Position numbers and translations under genes: made by a program. From the NCBI GenBank assembly GCA_017461505.1, contig JAFTXV010000010.1:1-64000 (forward strand): a DNA stretch of 64,000 bases. The letters run 5' to 3'. The notes beneath the pieces are model-generated. The model was not told the DNA's origin. It searched no databases and saw only the letters and a program-made list of their open reading frames with translations. The DNA comes from Paludibacteraceae bacterium. Its GTDB lineage: Bacteria; Bacteroidota; Bacteroidia; Bacteroidales; Paludibacteraceae. Shown in pieces: positions 44,541 through 53,400 of this stretch; within the stretch, counting starts at the first letter, position 1; every line of letters begins with the position of its first letter.

Positions 44541-46504
44541 AAAAGTTTATCTTCTCTTTCATTGGCTTTGTAGCATTGTCAATGATGTGTATGCAATCTG
44601 CTATGGCAGAGGATGTGCAAGGTTCTTCATGTCTTAATCCTATTCCTTTGACAGAAGATTTTCAAATGACTATCTCTGAGCCTGGCTCTTATTGGTTCTC
44701 TTCATGGACATATGATTTGCCGTTGAAAGTACGTTATACTCCTAATGAAGACACAGATGAGAAACTGCTTGCTTATGTAGATTTTTCTTGCACGCCAGGT
44801 GTCTATGATGATCCTAATCTCGTAGAGTTGACAGATATGGCTTCTGGTTGGGGGATTGAGATGCCGATTTCATTCACACCTATAACAACGAGCATAAATG
44901 GGGTGAAACTTTTTGAGATTAGTGTAAATGAATCTCACCGCGAACTGATGCGTCAGTTTGGTATTTCATACGATGTGAAAGCTTTGGTAGAGGTTATTGT
45001 TCCCGTTCCTGGTAAGGTGGAATTGGTTCCTGATACTGTTTTCCGCAATTGTATCGAAAGCAGTCGTTGGCTTCAGTTGCCTGATACAATAGATATTAGC
45101 CCTATAGAGTGGGACAATACTTACGTCTTCCCTCTATCCGATTGGGTAAATGATTCTATTCGTATTACTTGGACAGGCGCTGAACGACCTCTTACCTTAT
45201 GGCTTGGTAAGGATTGTAGTTTTTCGCTTGATGAGACGGATGACCTATTTGCTTGCAAGTTTGAAATACCAGCAGGTGGAACACTTGATTTCTCTGCAAA
45301 TACATTACATGATTTGCAACAGTATGGTTCATTGCTTTATGCTAAACTTGTTTCTGCTGAAACAGCAACGCTTACTTGGGATTACAAACCTATGTCACCA
45401 GAAATGGCACGTGCTATTCCAATGGCTCTTGACCAACCAGTATCAGTGAAAGCTGATGATATGGAGCAATACTACTATTTCAAGAAAGAACTAACTAATA
45501 ACTCACTACAATTCAATGCCACAAAGCAGGATACGATTATAGCATATTTCGGTACTACGCCTACTTTCGAATTGGAATCAACTGACCATGTTGCTACTTT
45601 CACATTGTATCCAACCAGTGGCGGTAGTCAACTTGCATTGTCAAAGAAACAGCTTGTAGCGTTTACTCGAAACGTCGAAACAGAATACATGTTTGTACGT
45701 TTTGATGCACCTCGTGCAACCGACATGACTCTTTCTATATGGGGAGCTTCTAGTTGTATTAATAATAGTATAGAGATTCTCCCTAATGGAGTGACTGCTA
45801 TTGCTGCCAATTCCTCATCAACAATTTATCGTATTGATTACTACAAATGGTATCAAGGCGATGTGGAGTTATTATGGGATGGATCACAGTCTGTATATAG
45901 CTATTTAGCAGACACTTGTTCTTTCACATTGTCTGCATCCAATGCACGTGTGATTGACTATAAATCAATTGCTAAAACAAATGGTACACATATCATTACC
46001 AAATCTCTATTAGATTCAGTCGCTGATCGCGTGGATGGCGATGGCTATTTATATTTCCGCTTTAATTCTCGTCGTAAAGGAAACTTAACTACTACCCAAA
46101 CGCTGGATAGTGCCTTTATCAATCCAGTTGAACCCGATCTCCCAGCAGTGCCTACTACCGAGTGCTCACTCTCCAGCCTCCCATTGGCGCAAGGCGACCA
46201 AGTCACTCTCAACCTCGATAGTGCATTCACTGTATATCGCATTGATTATAAGGCATGGCTCAACTCAGGTGCTACTCTCGCATGGAATGGTGCAGAAGCA
46301 TTGCACACCTTTGTAGCAGAGACCTGCGCGTTCGCGCTCGCGCCATATAACAGGTACGTGCTCGCGTACATACCTGTACCTGCGCAAGGCAATATCGTGT
46401 TGGATGCTATCCAATTGGCAGCAATGGAGGAGTATGTATCCGAAGATGGCTTCCTCTACATCCGCTTCCTCACCAAAGAAGAGGGTGTATTAGAGGTAAT
46501 ATAG
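44537..46504 (+). CDS. Secreted protein B1 of unknown function (paralogue of B2)
   Basis: The 655-residue protein has a signal peptide (FIFSFIGFVALSMMCMQSAMA). It is beta-rich, with several related domains. The clearest pair is at the C-terminus (about 415-535 and 545-655), sharing a Cys start, YRIDYxxW, a W-x-G turn and a second Cys (ADTC/AETC). The first domain starts with SCLNPIPLTEDF and GSYWFS. It is paired with A1 through a 4-bp overlap. The last 370 bp are about 93% identical to B2 while the front parts differ strongly, and codon use shifts from T-rich to C-rich at that border. I know of no function; an adhesin or matrix role is a guess. Confidence 0.75.
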   Translation: MKKFIFSFIGFVALSMMCMQSAMAEDVQGSSCLNPIPLTEDFQMTISEPGSYWFSSWTYDLPLKVRYTPNEDTDEKLLAYVDFSCTPGVYDDPNLVELTDMASGWGIEMPISFTPITTSINGVKLFEISVNESHRELMRQFGISYDVKALVEVIVPVPGKVELVPDTVFRNCIESSRWLQLPDTIDISPIEWDNTYVFPLSDWVNDSIRITWTGAERPLTLWLGKDCSFSLDETDDLFACKFEIPAGGTLDFSANTLHDLQQYGSLLYAKLVSAETATLTWDYKPMSPEMARAIPMALDQPVSVKADDMEQYYYFKKELTNNSLQFNATKQDTIIAYFGTTPTFELESTDHVATFTLYPTSGGSQLALSKKQLVAFTRNVETEYMFVRFDAPRATDMTLSIWGASSCINNSIEILPNGVTAIAANSSSTIYRIDYYKWYQGDVELLWDGSQSVYSYLADTCSFTLSASNARVIDYKSIAKTNGTHIITKSLLDSVADRVDGDGYLYFRFNSRRKGNLTTTQTLDSAFINPVEPDLPAVPTTECSLSSLPLAQGDQVTLNLDSAFTVYRIDYKAWLNSGATLAWNGAEALHTFVAETCAFALAPYNRYVLAYIPVPAQGNIVLDAIQLAAMEEYVSEDGFLYIRFLTKEEGVLEVI

Positions 46505-46740
46505 ACTAAACCCCCTCCAAGGAGGGGATGGGCTTGCCTATTTTATGCCCCTTACTCGCCCCCTATCTCCATAGGGACTTCATCGGAACCTCATCGGAAT
46601 CTGATCGGAACCTGACCGAAGGATGCATAAGGGATAAGCATAGGATATATTAGGGATAAAACTCCCTCGCTACCCCGGCATATGCCGAGAAACGTGTTCT
46701 TTCTTTGTTTGTTGTCCCGAATACTATTCGGGTAATATAG
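46503..46740. repeat. Long repeat after B1, including an 11-bp array
   Basis: It matches 61702-61940 after B2 over almost its whole length. Parts: hairpin CCCCTCC-aa-GGAGGGG; 11-bp array 46570-46657 (catcggaacct, catcggaatct, gatcggaacct and so on, eight units); palindrome CGGCATATGCCG; hairpin CCCGAAT-act-ATTCGGG. The two loci diverge right after the last hairpin. The 760-bp gap to the next gene continues with the items below. Confidence 0.85.
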
Positions 46741-46868
46741 GGAAAATTCTCTGCCTTTCTCCTTCCCTTTCGGGAGGGTTGGGGTAGGCTAATAACCGTG
46801 GCTCCGCCTCTAGTACTACTAGAACAACTAGTGCTACTACAAGCGGCTCCTCCGCCCCAACAACCTCT

Positions 46869-46917
46869 CATTTGTGGATTGCCAATGTGCGTTGCACATT
46901 CTTCCAATCCACAAATG
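46869..46917. repeat. Stem-loop, copy 2 of a covarying pair
   Basis: Outer stem CATTTGTGGATTG/CAATCCACAAATG is a perfect 13 bp. The inner hairpin is ATGTGC/GCACAT. Compared with copy 1 at 43060 both arms changed together, while the loop words (gccaatg, attcttcca) stayed. Confidence 0.7.
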
Positions 46918-46921
46918 GAGA

Positions 46922-47121
46922 TAATTGACACTAATTGACGAACTAAATTGACATTAATTGTCGTTTAATTATTAAAAAAAGATATTAATTATTAACTATT
47001 AATTGAAATAATCCCCGCCCTCGGGCGAACAACATAAACCAAGGTTTAGAGCGAAGCGATAAAAGATCCCCGCCTTTAATCTCTCTCCTCTAACCTTTAA
47101 CCTAAATAGCGGCTCCGCCGC
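46922..47121. repeat. AT-rich repeat plus composite repeat R2
   Basis: 46922-47029 repeats 43115-43220. R2 (47013-47121) has CCCTCGGG, acaacataaaccaag, gagcgaagcgataaaa, 7-mers (cctttaa, tctctct, cctctaa, cctttaa, cctaaat) and a final hairpin GCGGC-tcc-GCCGC. Confidence 0.85.
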
Positions 47122-47205
47122 ATAGTGATCTTTGACATAGTGATTCCATAAGGAATAATCGTTAAATAATAGAAAGTTTTTTCTGTACTTTTTGTGTTTA
47201 ACTAA

Positions 47206-47237
47206 TTTGTATATCTCAAAAAAAAGTTGTACCTTTG
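47206..47237 (+). promoter_or_regulatory. Promoter of the yhcG-type gene
   Basis: TTTG (47206-47209), a 20-bp spacer and TACCTTTG (47230-47237), 27 bp before the ATG. Confidence 0.8.
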
Positions 47238-47264
47238 CACCGCAAAAGCAAAAATTAGACTATT

Positions 47265-48344
47265 ATGGCTACAGAGATTCAACTAACTGCTTCAGAACAA
47301 CTTGAGACATTACAACTCTATACGGATGTGTGTAATATTATTGATGATACGCGCAATCGTATAGCTGTATATGTGAATTCTGAAGTGTGCCACACTAATT
47401 GGCGTATTGGCAAGCGAATTAAAGAGGATGTTCTCTTTAATAAGCGTGCAGAATATGGCAAGCAAGTAGTTAAGAATCTTTCCGTTAGACTAACTGAAAG
47501 ATATGGCAAAGGTTGGAGTTTACAGACCCTGCAACATTGTATACGCGCTGCGTATACTTTTACGGAAGAAGAAATTGTATACGCAGTGCGTATGCAATTC
47601 AGTTGGACTCAACTGCGTTCAGTAATGTTTATCCCCGACCCTCTTGCTCGCCAGTTTTATATGCAAATGTGTCAATATGAGCATTGGAGTACGCGCAAAT
47701 TAGAGGAGAAGATTGATAGCCAATTGTACGAGCGTACTGCTATCAGTCGACGTCCAGAGGAAGTAATTCGCCAGGCCTTGGATGAGCATGCAGAAAAGCA
47801 AATGTTGGTGCCAGACTTGGTGTTTAGAAGTGGTTACTTTTTAGATGCCCTTGGTCTGCCAGATTACTTTTCTGAAAAGGATTTAGAGAATGCTATCCTA
47901 TCACAAATGCAAGCATTCCTCAATGAGATGGGCACTGACTTTGCTTTCCTTGCGCGCCAAAAGCGTATAACGATTGATGCTACGGATTATTATATAGACT
48001 TGCTGTTTTATCATCGTGGTTTGCATAGATTGGTGGCTATAGATTTGAAGTTGGGTAAATTCAAACCTGAGTATGAAGGTCAGATGCGATTGTATTTGCG
48101 ATACCTCAACCAGAATGAGAGACATGCGGGAGAAGATTCTCCTATCGGCTTGATTCTTTGTTCAGAGGGCAATACAGAGCATATTGAGTACCTAATGTTA
48201 GATGAAGATAGTCCGATAAAGGTGGCGCAGTATTATACGCAATTGCCTGATAAAAAACTCCTTTCTGAAAAGTTGCAGCGTGCTATTGCTATCGCTCGTG
48301 AGCATTATGCAGAACAAAGAGGTAACAAAAAGGTATTAGAATAG
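47265..48344 (+). CDS. YhcG-type protein (DUF1016 N-domain plus PDDEXK nuclease)
   Basis: The 359-residue cytoplasmic protein has an N-terminal DUF1016 domain (VNSEVCHTNWRIGKRI, GWSLQTLQHCIRAAY) and a C-terminal PDDEXK-type nuclease fold with YYIDLLFYHRGLHRLVAIDLK carrying the Asp and D-x-K residues. Homologues are common in mobile and defence-rich regions, and a restriction or recombination role has been suggested. It stands alone with its own promoter and terminator, between composite repeats R2 and R3, which supports acquisition as an independent module. Confidence 0.9.
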   Translation: MATEIQLTASEQLETLQLYTDVCNIIDDTRNRIAVYVNSEVCHTNWRIGKRIKEDVLFNKRAEYGKQVVKNLSVRLTERYGKGWSLQTLQHCIRAAYTFTEEEIVYAVRMQFSWTQLRSVMFIPDPLARQFYMQMCQYEHWSTRKLEEKIDSQLYERTAISRRPEEVIRQALDEHAEKQMLVPDLVFRSGYFLDALGLPDYFSEKDLENAILSQMQAFLNEMGTDFAFLARQKRITIDATDYYIDLLFYHRGLHRLVAIDLKLGKFKPEYEGQMRLYLRYLNQNERHAGEDSPIGLILCSEGNTEHIEYLMLDEDSPIKVAQYYTQLPDKKLLSEKLQRAIAIAREHYAEQRGNKKVLE

Positions 48345-48373
48345 TAGAAGTATCTATACATAAAAGTGCTTTT

Positions 48374-48409
48374 AAGCGATTATTCCAACAAGCGAATAAT
48401 CGCTTTTTT
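48374..48409 (+). terminator. Terminator of the yhcG-type gene
   Basis: AAGCGATTATT and AATAATCGCTT form an 11-bp stem followed by TTTTTT, 30 bp after the stop codon. Confidence 0.9.
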
Positions 48410-48463
48410 GTATATGGAATCATTGTAATCAAGAGATATTAACTATTAACTATTAACTGAACA

Positions 48464-48570
48464 CCCCGCCCTCGGGCGACAACATAACCAAAGTTTAGAG
48501 CGAAGCGATAAAAGCTCCCTGCCTTTAACCTCTCTCCTCTAACCTTTAACCTAAATAGCGGCTCCGCCGC
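48464..48570. repeat. Composite repeat R3
   Basis: It has the same order and orientation as R1 and R2: CCCTCGGG hairpin, acaacataaccaaag, tttagagcgaagcgataaaa, 7-mers, then GCGGC-tcc-GCCGC. Three attaact 7-mers (from about 48440) precede it. Confidence 0.88.
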
Positions 48571-48654
48571 ATGAAACGCACCATAGGTGCATGAAATGTC
48601 CGCTAGCGGACAGATAACGCAGCTCTGCTGCACACAACGCTCGGCTTGCCGAGC
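48558..48654. repeat. Run of five small GC-rich hairpins
   Basis: GCGGC-tcc-GCCGC (48558), GCACC-ata-GGTGC (48578), GTCCGC-ta-GCGGAC (48598), GCAGC-tct-GCTGC (48619) and GCTCGG-cttg-CCGAGC (48639), at a spacing of about 20 bp. Stem sequences all differ, but size and spacing are alike. No gene is here. Confidence 0.85.
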
Positions 48655-48694
48655 AAAAAAGCGATCTTTGAAATATTGACATATTTGGATATAG

Positions 48695-48728
48695 AAAACG
48701 ACAACCCATTTGTGTGGATTGTCGTTTA
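48695..48728 (-). terminator. Terminator of the AAA/DUF4143 gene
   Basis: AACGACAA and TTGTCGTT with an extended inner stem. On the minus strand TTTTCTAT follows, about 30 bp downstream of the stop. Confidence 0.75.
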
Positions 48729-48756
48729 GGGAGTGTGAAATGGTTTTAGGTGGAAT

Positions 48757-49965
48757 TTAGTATAGGAATCCGAATAGATATAACGGAATGCTATTCCCGA
48801 CACAATATTCCATTTCATCCAAAGCAAGAAAACTATTCGGTATATCTTTGATTTGTTGGAATGTTTTACTTCGTCCTCCAATTTCAAATGTATATGTTTG
48901 ATCTACTTTGAAATCTCCGTGTGTTGGCATTTCTACTAAATGACCTTGGCGCAGTTGATTGAGAAAAAATGCCTCGCGCAATGTGCCAATGTTTACTTGA
49001 TTGGTCAATGCAAACATCTGGTTGGTGTTATTGAGGAATATTTTATCAGGTCGAGATAATGTTTTATAGCTTTTGCTCTCTTTGCTAACAAGCATCAATA
49101 GTCCAGCGCGTTCCATTAGATGCAGCAATTTGATGACAATATCACGTGTGGCTTCAATTTCGCGACATAGTGTACTGATGTTTGGTTCTAATGGAACTTG
49201 AGTTGCCAATAACATGAGTAGTTTTTGTGCTTTTTCTAATGTAGCAAACGATAGGTCTTCCACACGAGGAATATCTTGGTTGATAATCAGTTTCATTACT
49301 TGTCCCAATCGCATGAGGTAGTCTTGTTTGGCTTCTAATACAAAGGGGTAGTATCCCTCGCGTAAGTATTGCTCGAATAGTGGCAATGGCTTTATTTTAG
49401 ATGCTAAGTCCATTGCGATACTGGTATGATGCTCAATCAGGTGCTCCAAACTAATCGCTTCTGTGGATAGGATGTTGTGGAATAGCAGGTATTCTCTAAA
49501 CGAAAATCCATGCAATTCGTAAACGCTTTGTCGGCGAGATAAATCTGCTTGCGCATCATCGATTTGCAACATGGAGGAACCAGTATAAACGATTTTTAGA
49601 TCGCTGAAAGTATCAAATACTTGTTTGAGCATTTGTCCCCAATGTTTAGTGTAGTGTATCTCATCCACGAACAGGGCTTCAATCCCATGCGTATGAGCAT
49701 ACTCAGCTACATCATAAAGCGTTATGAGTTGAAACTGAAAATTATCCAACGAAATGTAAAGTGCTTTACTCAGATTGTTGTAATGTTCTTTGATATACTG
49801 TAAAATCATCGTTGTTTTACCTGTACCTCGTGCTCCTCGTATGCATATTAGTCGAGCATCCCAATTAATTTGATGGTAAAGATAGCGTTTGTTGCTTGTG
49901 TCCGTTTTTTGGATACGATGAAGATATTCATCTTGCAACATTCGAAATTGATTTTCTTGTATCAT
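48757..49965 (-). CDS. AAA ATPase with DUF4143
   Basis: The 402-residue protein shows Walker A RGARGTGKTT, Walker B ALFVDEIHY and a sensor in IVYTGSSM, typical of the AAA_14 domain. A DUF4143 C-terminal domain follows, with a winged-helix-like part (SFATLEKAQKLLMLLATQVP) and a late nuclease-like stretch (DQTYTFEIGGRSK). Such ATPases are widespread in Bacteroidetes, often in many copies; their job is unknown. It lies between R3 and R4, opposite in direction to its neighbours, with its own promoter and terminator. Confidence 0.9.
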   Translation of the reverse strand: MIQENQFRMLQDEYLHRIQKTDTSNKRYLYHQINWDARLICIRGARGTGKTTMILQYIKEHYNNLSKALYISLDNFQFQLITLYDVAEYAHTHGIEALFVDEIHYTKHWGQMLKQVFDTFSDLKIVYTGSSMLQIDDAQADLSRRQSVYELHGFSFREYLLFHNILSTEAISLEHLIEHHTSIAMDLASKIKPLPLFEQYLREGYYPFVLEAKQDYLMRLGQVMKLIINQDIPRVEDLSFATLEKAQKLLMLLATQVPLEPNISTLCREIEATRDIVIKLLHLMERAGLLMLVSKESKSYKTLSRPDKIFLNNTNQMFALTNQVNIGTLREAFFLNQLRQGHLVEMPTHGDFKVDQTYTFEIGGRSKTFQQIKDIPNSFLALDEMEYCVGNSIPLYLFGFLY

Positions 49966-49991
49966 AGTAGTAAAGTATTAAAAATTCGCTG

Positions 49992-50023
49992 CAAAGGTAA
50001 TGATTTTATTTTATAAAAGCAAA
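49992..50023 (-). promoter_or_regulatory. Promoter of the AAA/DUF4143 gene
   Basis: The minus strand shows TTTG (50023-50020), a 20-bp spacer and TACCTTTG (49999-49992), 27 bp before the ATG. Confidence 0.8.
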
Positions 50024-50269
50024 TAATCGGGTAAATTTTACTTTTGAAAAAGTGATTTTATGTGTTATTTTCGCTTTTAGAAAAGTAATCTGGTACAAAA
50101 AAGAGGTGTAGTGTTCGAAATTTTGGTGATTTGTCACTATTTTTTCGAGAATTTATATAATGAAGGGTTATAAGCTAAATATGTCAATAGTGCTTAGTTG
50201 CACAAATAATAACTATCGGGCACCGTTCATTGATTTGAACCTTGCTCACAAATATAAGCCACAGAAGTG

Positions 50270-50302
50270 CTATAGATGTCCTATAGATGTCTTATGGTGG
50301 TC
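50270..50302. repeat. Short 11-bp array before R4
   Basis: Two perfect units ctatagatgtc and one degenerate (ttatggtggtc). It lies in the 521-bp gap 49966-50486, which also holds R4 and the C1 leader but no gene. Confidence 0.7.
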
Positions 50303-50323
50303 GCGAAACAAGTAGTAAATTTT

Positions 50324-50431
50324 CGCCCTCTGGGCGACAACATAAAATAAAACTAGGTTTAGAGCGAAGCAAAGGTCCCCTGCCTTTAACCTTTCGCCTC
50401 TAACCTTTAACCTAACAAGCGGCTCCGCCGC
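50324..50431. repeat. Composite repeat R4
   Basis: It is the most diverged copy: CGCCCTctGGGCG, acaacataaaa, tttagagcgaagc, ctgcctttaacc with 7-mers (cctttcg, cctctaa, cctttaa), then GCGGC-tcc-GCCGC and agaatatta. The hairpin plus agaatatta also precedes C2 (61946). I found no TTTG-N20-TAnnTTTG promoter for C1. Confidence 0.82.
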
Positions 50432-50486
50432 CCAACAAGAATATTATTAACAACTTAAAAATAGCGCGAAGGCGCAAAAAAAGCTT

Positions 50487-53400
50487 ATGAAAAAGATATT
50501 GTCAATTTTAGTAATGGTACTCTTCGGAGTAGGTGCGCTGTATAGTCAAGGCTCTGTGACTGTATATGCATACGCAAATGTCAATACTAAAAGTCAAAGT
50601 AATTTAGGAGGTGGTCAAGTACAAGCACATGCTGCATCTCGCGAATGGAAGTCGGCGTCTGAATGGAACTCTGGCACAATAGGTAGCTCTTCATCTATTG
50701 TAGGATATGAGGCTAGAGGAACTAAATATGGCCCTTACTATAAAGTAAGTTATTCTGCTGATGCTTATCCTGATAATGGATATTATTTTTCTCATTGGCT
50801 AAATGAGAATGGAGAGACATTAACAGGTAAAGGAGATGCGAAAAATGGAATAAAGGACATAGAGCATTCGTGGGTCGGCTCTGGAAACACTAATGTTCAT
50901 GTTTATGCCATCTTTAAACCTGTTACAGTCACAGGTGCAGGTACGGTAACTAATATCTCTACTACAGACCTTGGTGGGGTGGGTACTGGTACTGTAACTT
51001 TCAATGTTGCAAATGCAGATAATGGCAAGGACTTTATAGCATCAATAGAAGGAGACGCGGGATTTAAAATTATTGAAGATCCAACGTGGACAGACAATGT
51101 AGTCACTATTACTATCCAATATACAGATCAGAATAAACATGGTACAAATATTGCCTCTACCAAAGTGACCCTTACTTCTAAAGGTGATCCTAATAGTAAG
51201 GCTACTGCCACGGTTTATGCGACATCCAACCTAACTCCAACCTTTACCAAACCTGCTGACTATAATTATGGTACAATCTATGCAAACGATATTTTAAGTA
51301 GTGAAGATAAGCTACATGTCATCACTAAAAACCACGCAGCATCCCAAGCATCTCCTGCAGCAACTTGGACTGCTTCCCTTAGTGGAACCAATTCTAATCA
51401 ATTCCAACTTGTCAATGCAAATCCACAATATGGAGCATTCGAAGTGATTTACAAACCAACTGAAGTAGGAACTCATACTGCTACATTGAGTATTAGTGTT
51501 ACATATACTGACGCAAAAGGTACAACCATTCCTTCTGGGGAAGCACAAATAGTTACGTTAACTGGTCAAGCAGAACAGCCTACAATTTCAGCAATAGTCT
51601 TTAACCCTACTGCTGTGGATTTTAACGAGCAAGTAACAGGTTATACTGGAAGTCAAAAAGTGACTGTATCTCAACAAAATGTAGCAAATGTAGAGTATAG
51701 TTGGGGAGAAACGAACGCTGCAAATGTGTTCTCTTATGCTATTGCTGCTGGTTCGGTGACAATATCTGCTAAGCCTACCGCACCAGGCAACTATAACGCT
51801 ACTTTAACTGCTACAGGTGAGGATACGCGTAATGAGTATCTAGGACAGCAAACAAAGCAAACTTTGAACGTTTCCATTGCTGTTGGCTTGCAATCGCCTG
51901 TACTACAAGGCGGCTCAAATCTCAAAGATACATACTATCTCAAATGGAATAAGATTCCTCATGCCTCTACGTACAATGTGTATGAAGTAAATGGAGATAC
52001 GAAATCACTGATATCAGCTACGGACGTCGCTGATGATGGAACATATATTACTAGAAGTATCGCCTCTACCGCTGCCACTAAAACATATATCATTGAGGCA
52101 GTAGGAACGTATAAGGATGTGGAATATAAGTCTTGGTCAAATCAAGTGACGCTTAACCTCAATACCCTAACACAAACGGGTACACCGTATTTGGATATAT
52201 ATACAGGTACAAACCTAACTAATCTGAAAGCAGCCGGATTTGCATCAACAGGGACTGTTGTGCCAAAAAAGAAAGTGAATTTAATAAATACTTTTGATGT
52301 GAATGGCAAGCCATTGTTTGATGAATTATATGTGTTCGGAGAAACAGTTTCTTCAGATGGTAAGACCACTATGACTGCTGCCACTACCTCAGCTGTCAAT
52401 ACTGCGGTGACGCCATGTTATGTGTTTACTAAAACTGCCGATGGATATGAATTGATTCCTGGTGAGAATGGCGGACCAACCATCGGCAATGTCAATCAAG
52501 CTGAGAAGCCCCTACCAAATACCACCGACCGTTGTTGGACAATTGCTGCGGGCGACAATAAGAAGTTGTACTTTACAGGCTTCTGCCCATTTGGCTCAAA
52601 TGGCTATTTGGCTTCTGATGAGGGAATACTCTATATCAAGGGTGAAGCTGGTGCAAGTGTGGATGTGTATTTAGAAGATTGCCAGTTGTATAGTCGTCAA
52701 CATAAAGAAAATGGTGATGCAGCTACTGCGCATAGTGCTATGGAGAGATTTACAGTACCAAGTCTCGGTGGTAACTGGTCTGATCATCGTGGTTCTGCAA
52801 GTGCAATCGTATTTGAATGTATTGGCGATGATAATATGGCAAATCCATTTCGTCCCACGATACATACAATGGGTGAGAATCTACTATATTCGCAGAAGGG
52901 ATGTTCTGGATATGGAAACCTGCTGGGCAAAGACTTTTACATTGGTCAATATTGTGCCAGCATGCAAGTGCGTGTGACTACAGAGACTTCTTATACAATA
53001 TTGTCGTTTGATGATAAATGGCCAACCAATGCGCAGAACTATGAGGAGCATAAACGCACTAATGGTTATATCGCATTTAAGAAACCGTCTACTAACTCTC
53101 CATCTATTGAAATAGGAAACAAGAATACGGTGGTGAATTTTAATGGTGGGCAGATTGAGTTGCAAAATAGTGCTCCTGCTAGTCCATATTACCTAAATAC
53201 GTTAGCAATCTGTTGCCGTTTAGGTGAGGCTACTATCTCTTTATCAGAAAGTTTAAGTATTCCTGCAAAAGTGGGATATGGTTTGGGAGGGGATGAAGTA
53301 GGTGGTGAGGTTAATTTTAATGATGGTACAGTAAATGCGCTGACATTTAAACCCAAAGCTGAACACTCGTCGTATTTTACACTAGATGAGAACGGGTTTT

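Noticed and set aside
46650-46931. 93-codon minus-strand frame after B1
   Set aside because: It runs through the 11-bp array and hairpins; an equivalent frame after B2 (61850-62134) differs where the repeats differ. Both are repeat translations.
42584-50486. Insertion sequence or prophage as source of the accessory genes
   Set aside because: I see no transposase, integrase, terminal inverted repeats of IS size or phage genes in 42.5-50.5 kb.
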